Source of the DNA: SAR86 cluster bacterium SAR86B
Lineage (GTDB): Bacteria; Pseudomonadota; Gammaproteobacteria; Magnimaribacterales; Magnimaribacteraceae
Length of the DNA stretch: 64,000 bases
Assembly: GCA_905182235.1 (NCBI GenBank)
Contig: CAJJAM010000003.1
Span: 1 to 64,000 of the forward strand
Direction of reading: 5' to 3'
Made by a program: the position numbers and the translations under genes. The notes beneath the pieces were generated by a model. The model did no database searches and was not told the origin of the DNA. It saw nothing but the letters and a program-made list of their open reading frames with translations. Below, one piece after another: positions 63,922 through 64,000 of the stretch (position 1 is its first letter; each line of letters starts with the position of its first letter).

Positions 63922-64000
63922 TTAACTGACAATAGCCAGTTTTTGTCGTTGGAATTCTTGCGCCTCTTGACGCATGTGCACAAGCATTTGCTTGGTCAGC
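63922..64000 (-). CDS. zipA: Cell division protein ZipA, C-terminal end (partial)
   Basis: The window ends inside this gene. The last 25 residues, LTKQMLVHMRQEAQEFQRQK plus five more, end at a TAA 11 bases before the ligA start. They match the amphipathic C-terminal helix of ZipA, and zipA directly before ligA is the usual gammaproteobacterial order. Only the tail is visible, so identity rests on context plus this segment. Confidence 0.7.
   Translation of the reverse strand, partial: LTKQMLVHMRQEAQEFQRQKLAIVS

Overview
The window is a compact, AT-rich bacterial chromosome segment with the gene content of a free-living marine gammaproteobacterium, probably of the SAR86 type. That placement is an inference. 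It rests on gammaproteobacterial gene orders (hda next to DUF2066-purM-purN-DUF3108; zipA-ligA; recR-dnaX), the low GC content, very short intergenic spaces, many overlapping gene ends and a heavy load of lipid and terpenoid catabolism genes. I see three tRNAs and about 60 protein genes. I found no insertion sequence, prophage or CRISPR array.

Layout. 63-2739 (minus): tRNA-Val(UAC), then a Baeyer-Villiger monooxygenase with a downstream alpha/beta hydrolase. 2870-4017: an exported PHB-depolymerase-like esterase and a doubtful small gene. 4147-10984: an acyclic-terpene-utilisation (atu)-like operon with both biotin-dependent carboxylase subunits, a TetR regulator, AtuA and an enoyl-CoA hydratase, preceded by a perfect palindrome. 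10986-16830: EamA transporter, xseA, M23 lipoprotein, TlpA-like lipoprotein, ArsC, SppA. 16811-22108: hda, pgsA-like and DUF2066 diverge from purM-purN-DUF3108, followed by dcd. 22190-26702: M20 hydrolase, a small membrane protein, recR-dnaX and recX; dnaX carries a strong candidate frameshift or slippage site. 26822-31481: Fe-alcohol dehydrogenase, three membrane proteins, Nudix, AlgH, SGNH lipoprotein.

31478-39564: two phytanoyl-CoA dioxygenase-type enzymes, a DsbD/ScsB-type membrane reductase with a redoxin, an SCP2 lipid-binding protein, DUF3604 and pyrB. 39551-45052: a reverse transsulfuration pair (cystathionine beta-synthase and a gamma-lyase type enzyme), a methyltransferase, a VOC protein, an exported MsrA-thioredoxin-MsrB fusion and a 45-residue basic protein. 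45135-49439: a coupled CobW GTPase / amidohydrolase / TonB-C-like secreted protein set, a lipase-like hydrolase and a small secreted protein. 49508-58923: tRNA-Val(GAC), a CYP153-like P450 with its ferredoxin, a third PhyH dioxygenase, an HSL-type esterase, an acyl-CoA dehydrogenase divergent from a LysR regulator, tRNA-Leu(UAG), a coiled-coil membrane protein and an adjacent pair of acyl-CoA dehydrogenases. 58928-64000: mnmC without a canonical start codon, DUF4136 lipoprotein, lytic transglycosylase, ligA and the C-terminal end of zipA.

How the genes fit together. The accessory content points to oxidative breakdown of hydrophobic carbon. P450, BVMO and PhyH oxygenases would introduce oxygen, esterases would cleave the resulting esters, and carboxylase, hydratase and acyl-CoA dehydrogenases would feed CoA thioesters into beta-oxidation. 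Several of these units have their own palindromic candidate operators. A second theme is envelope redox repair (DsbD, redoxin, TlpA, exported Msr fusion).
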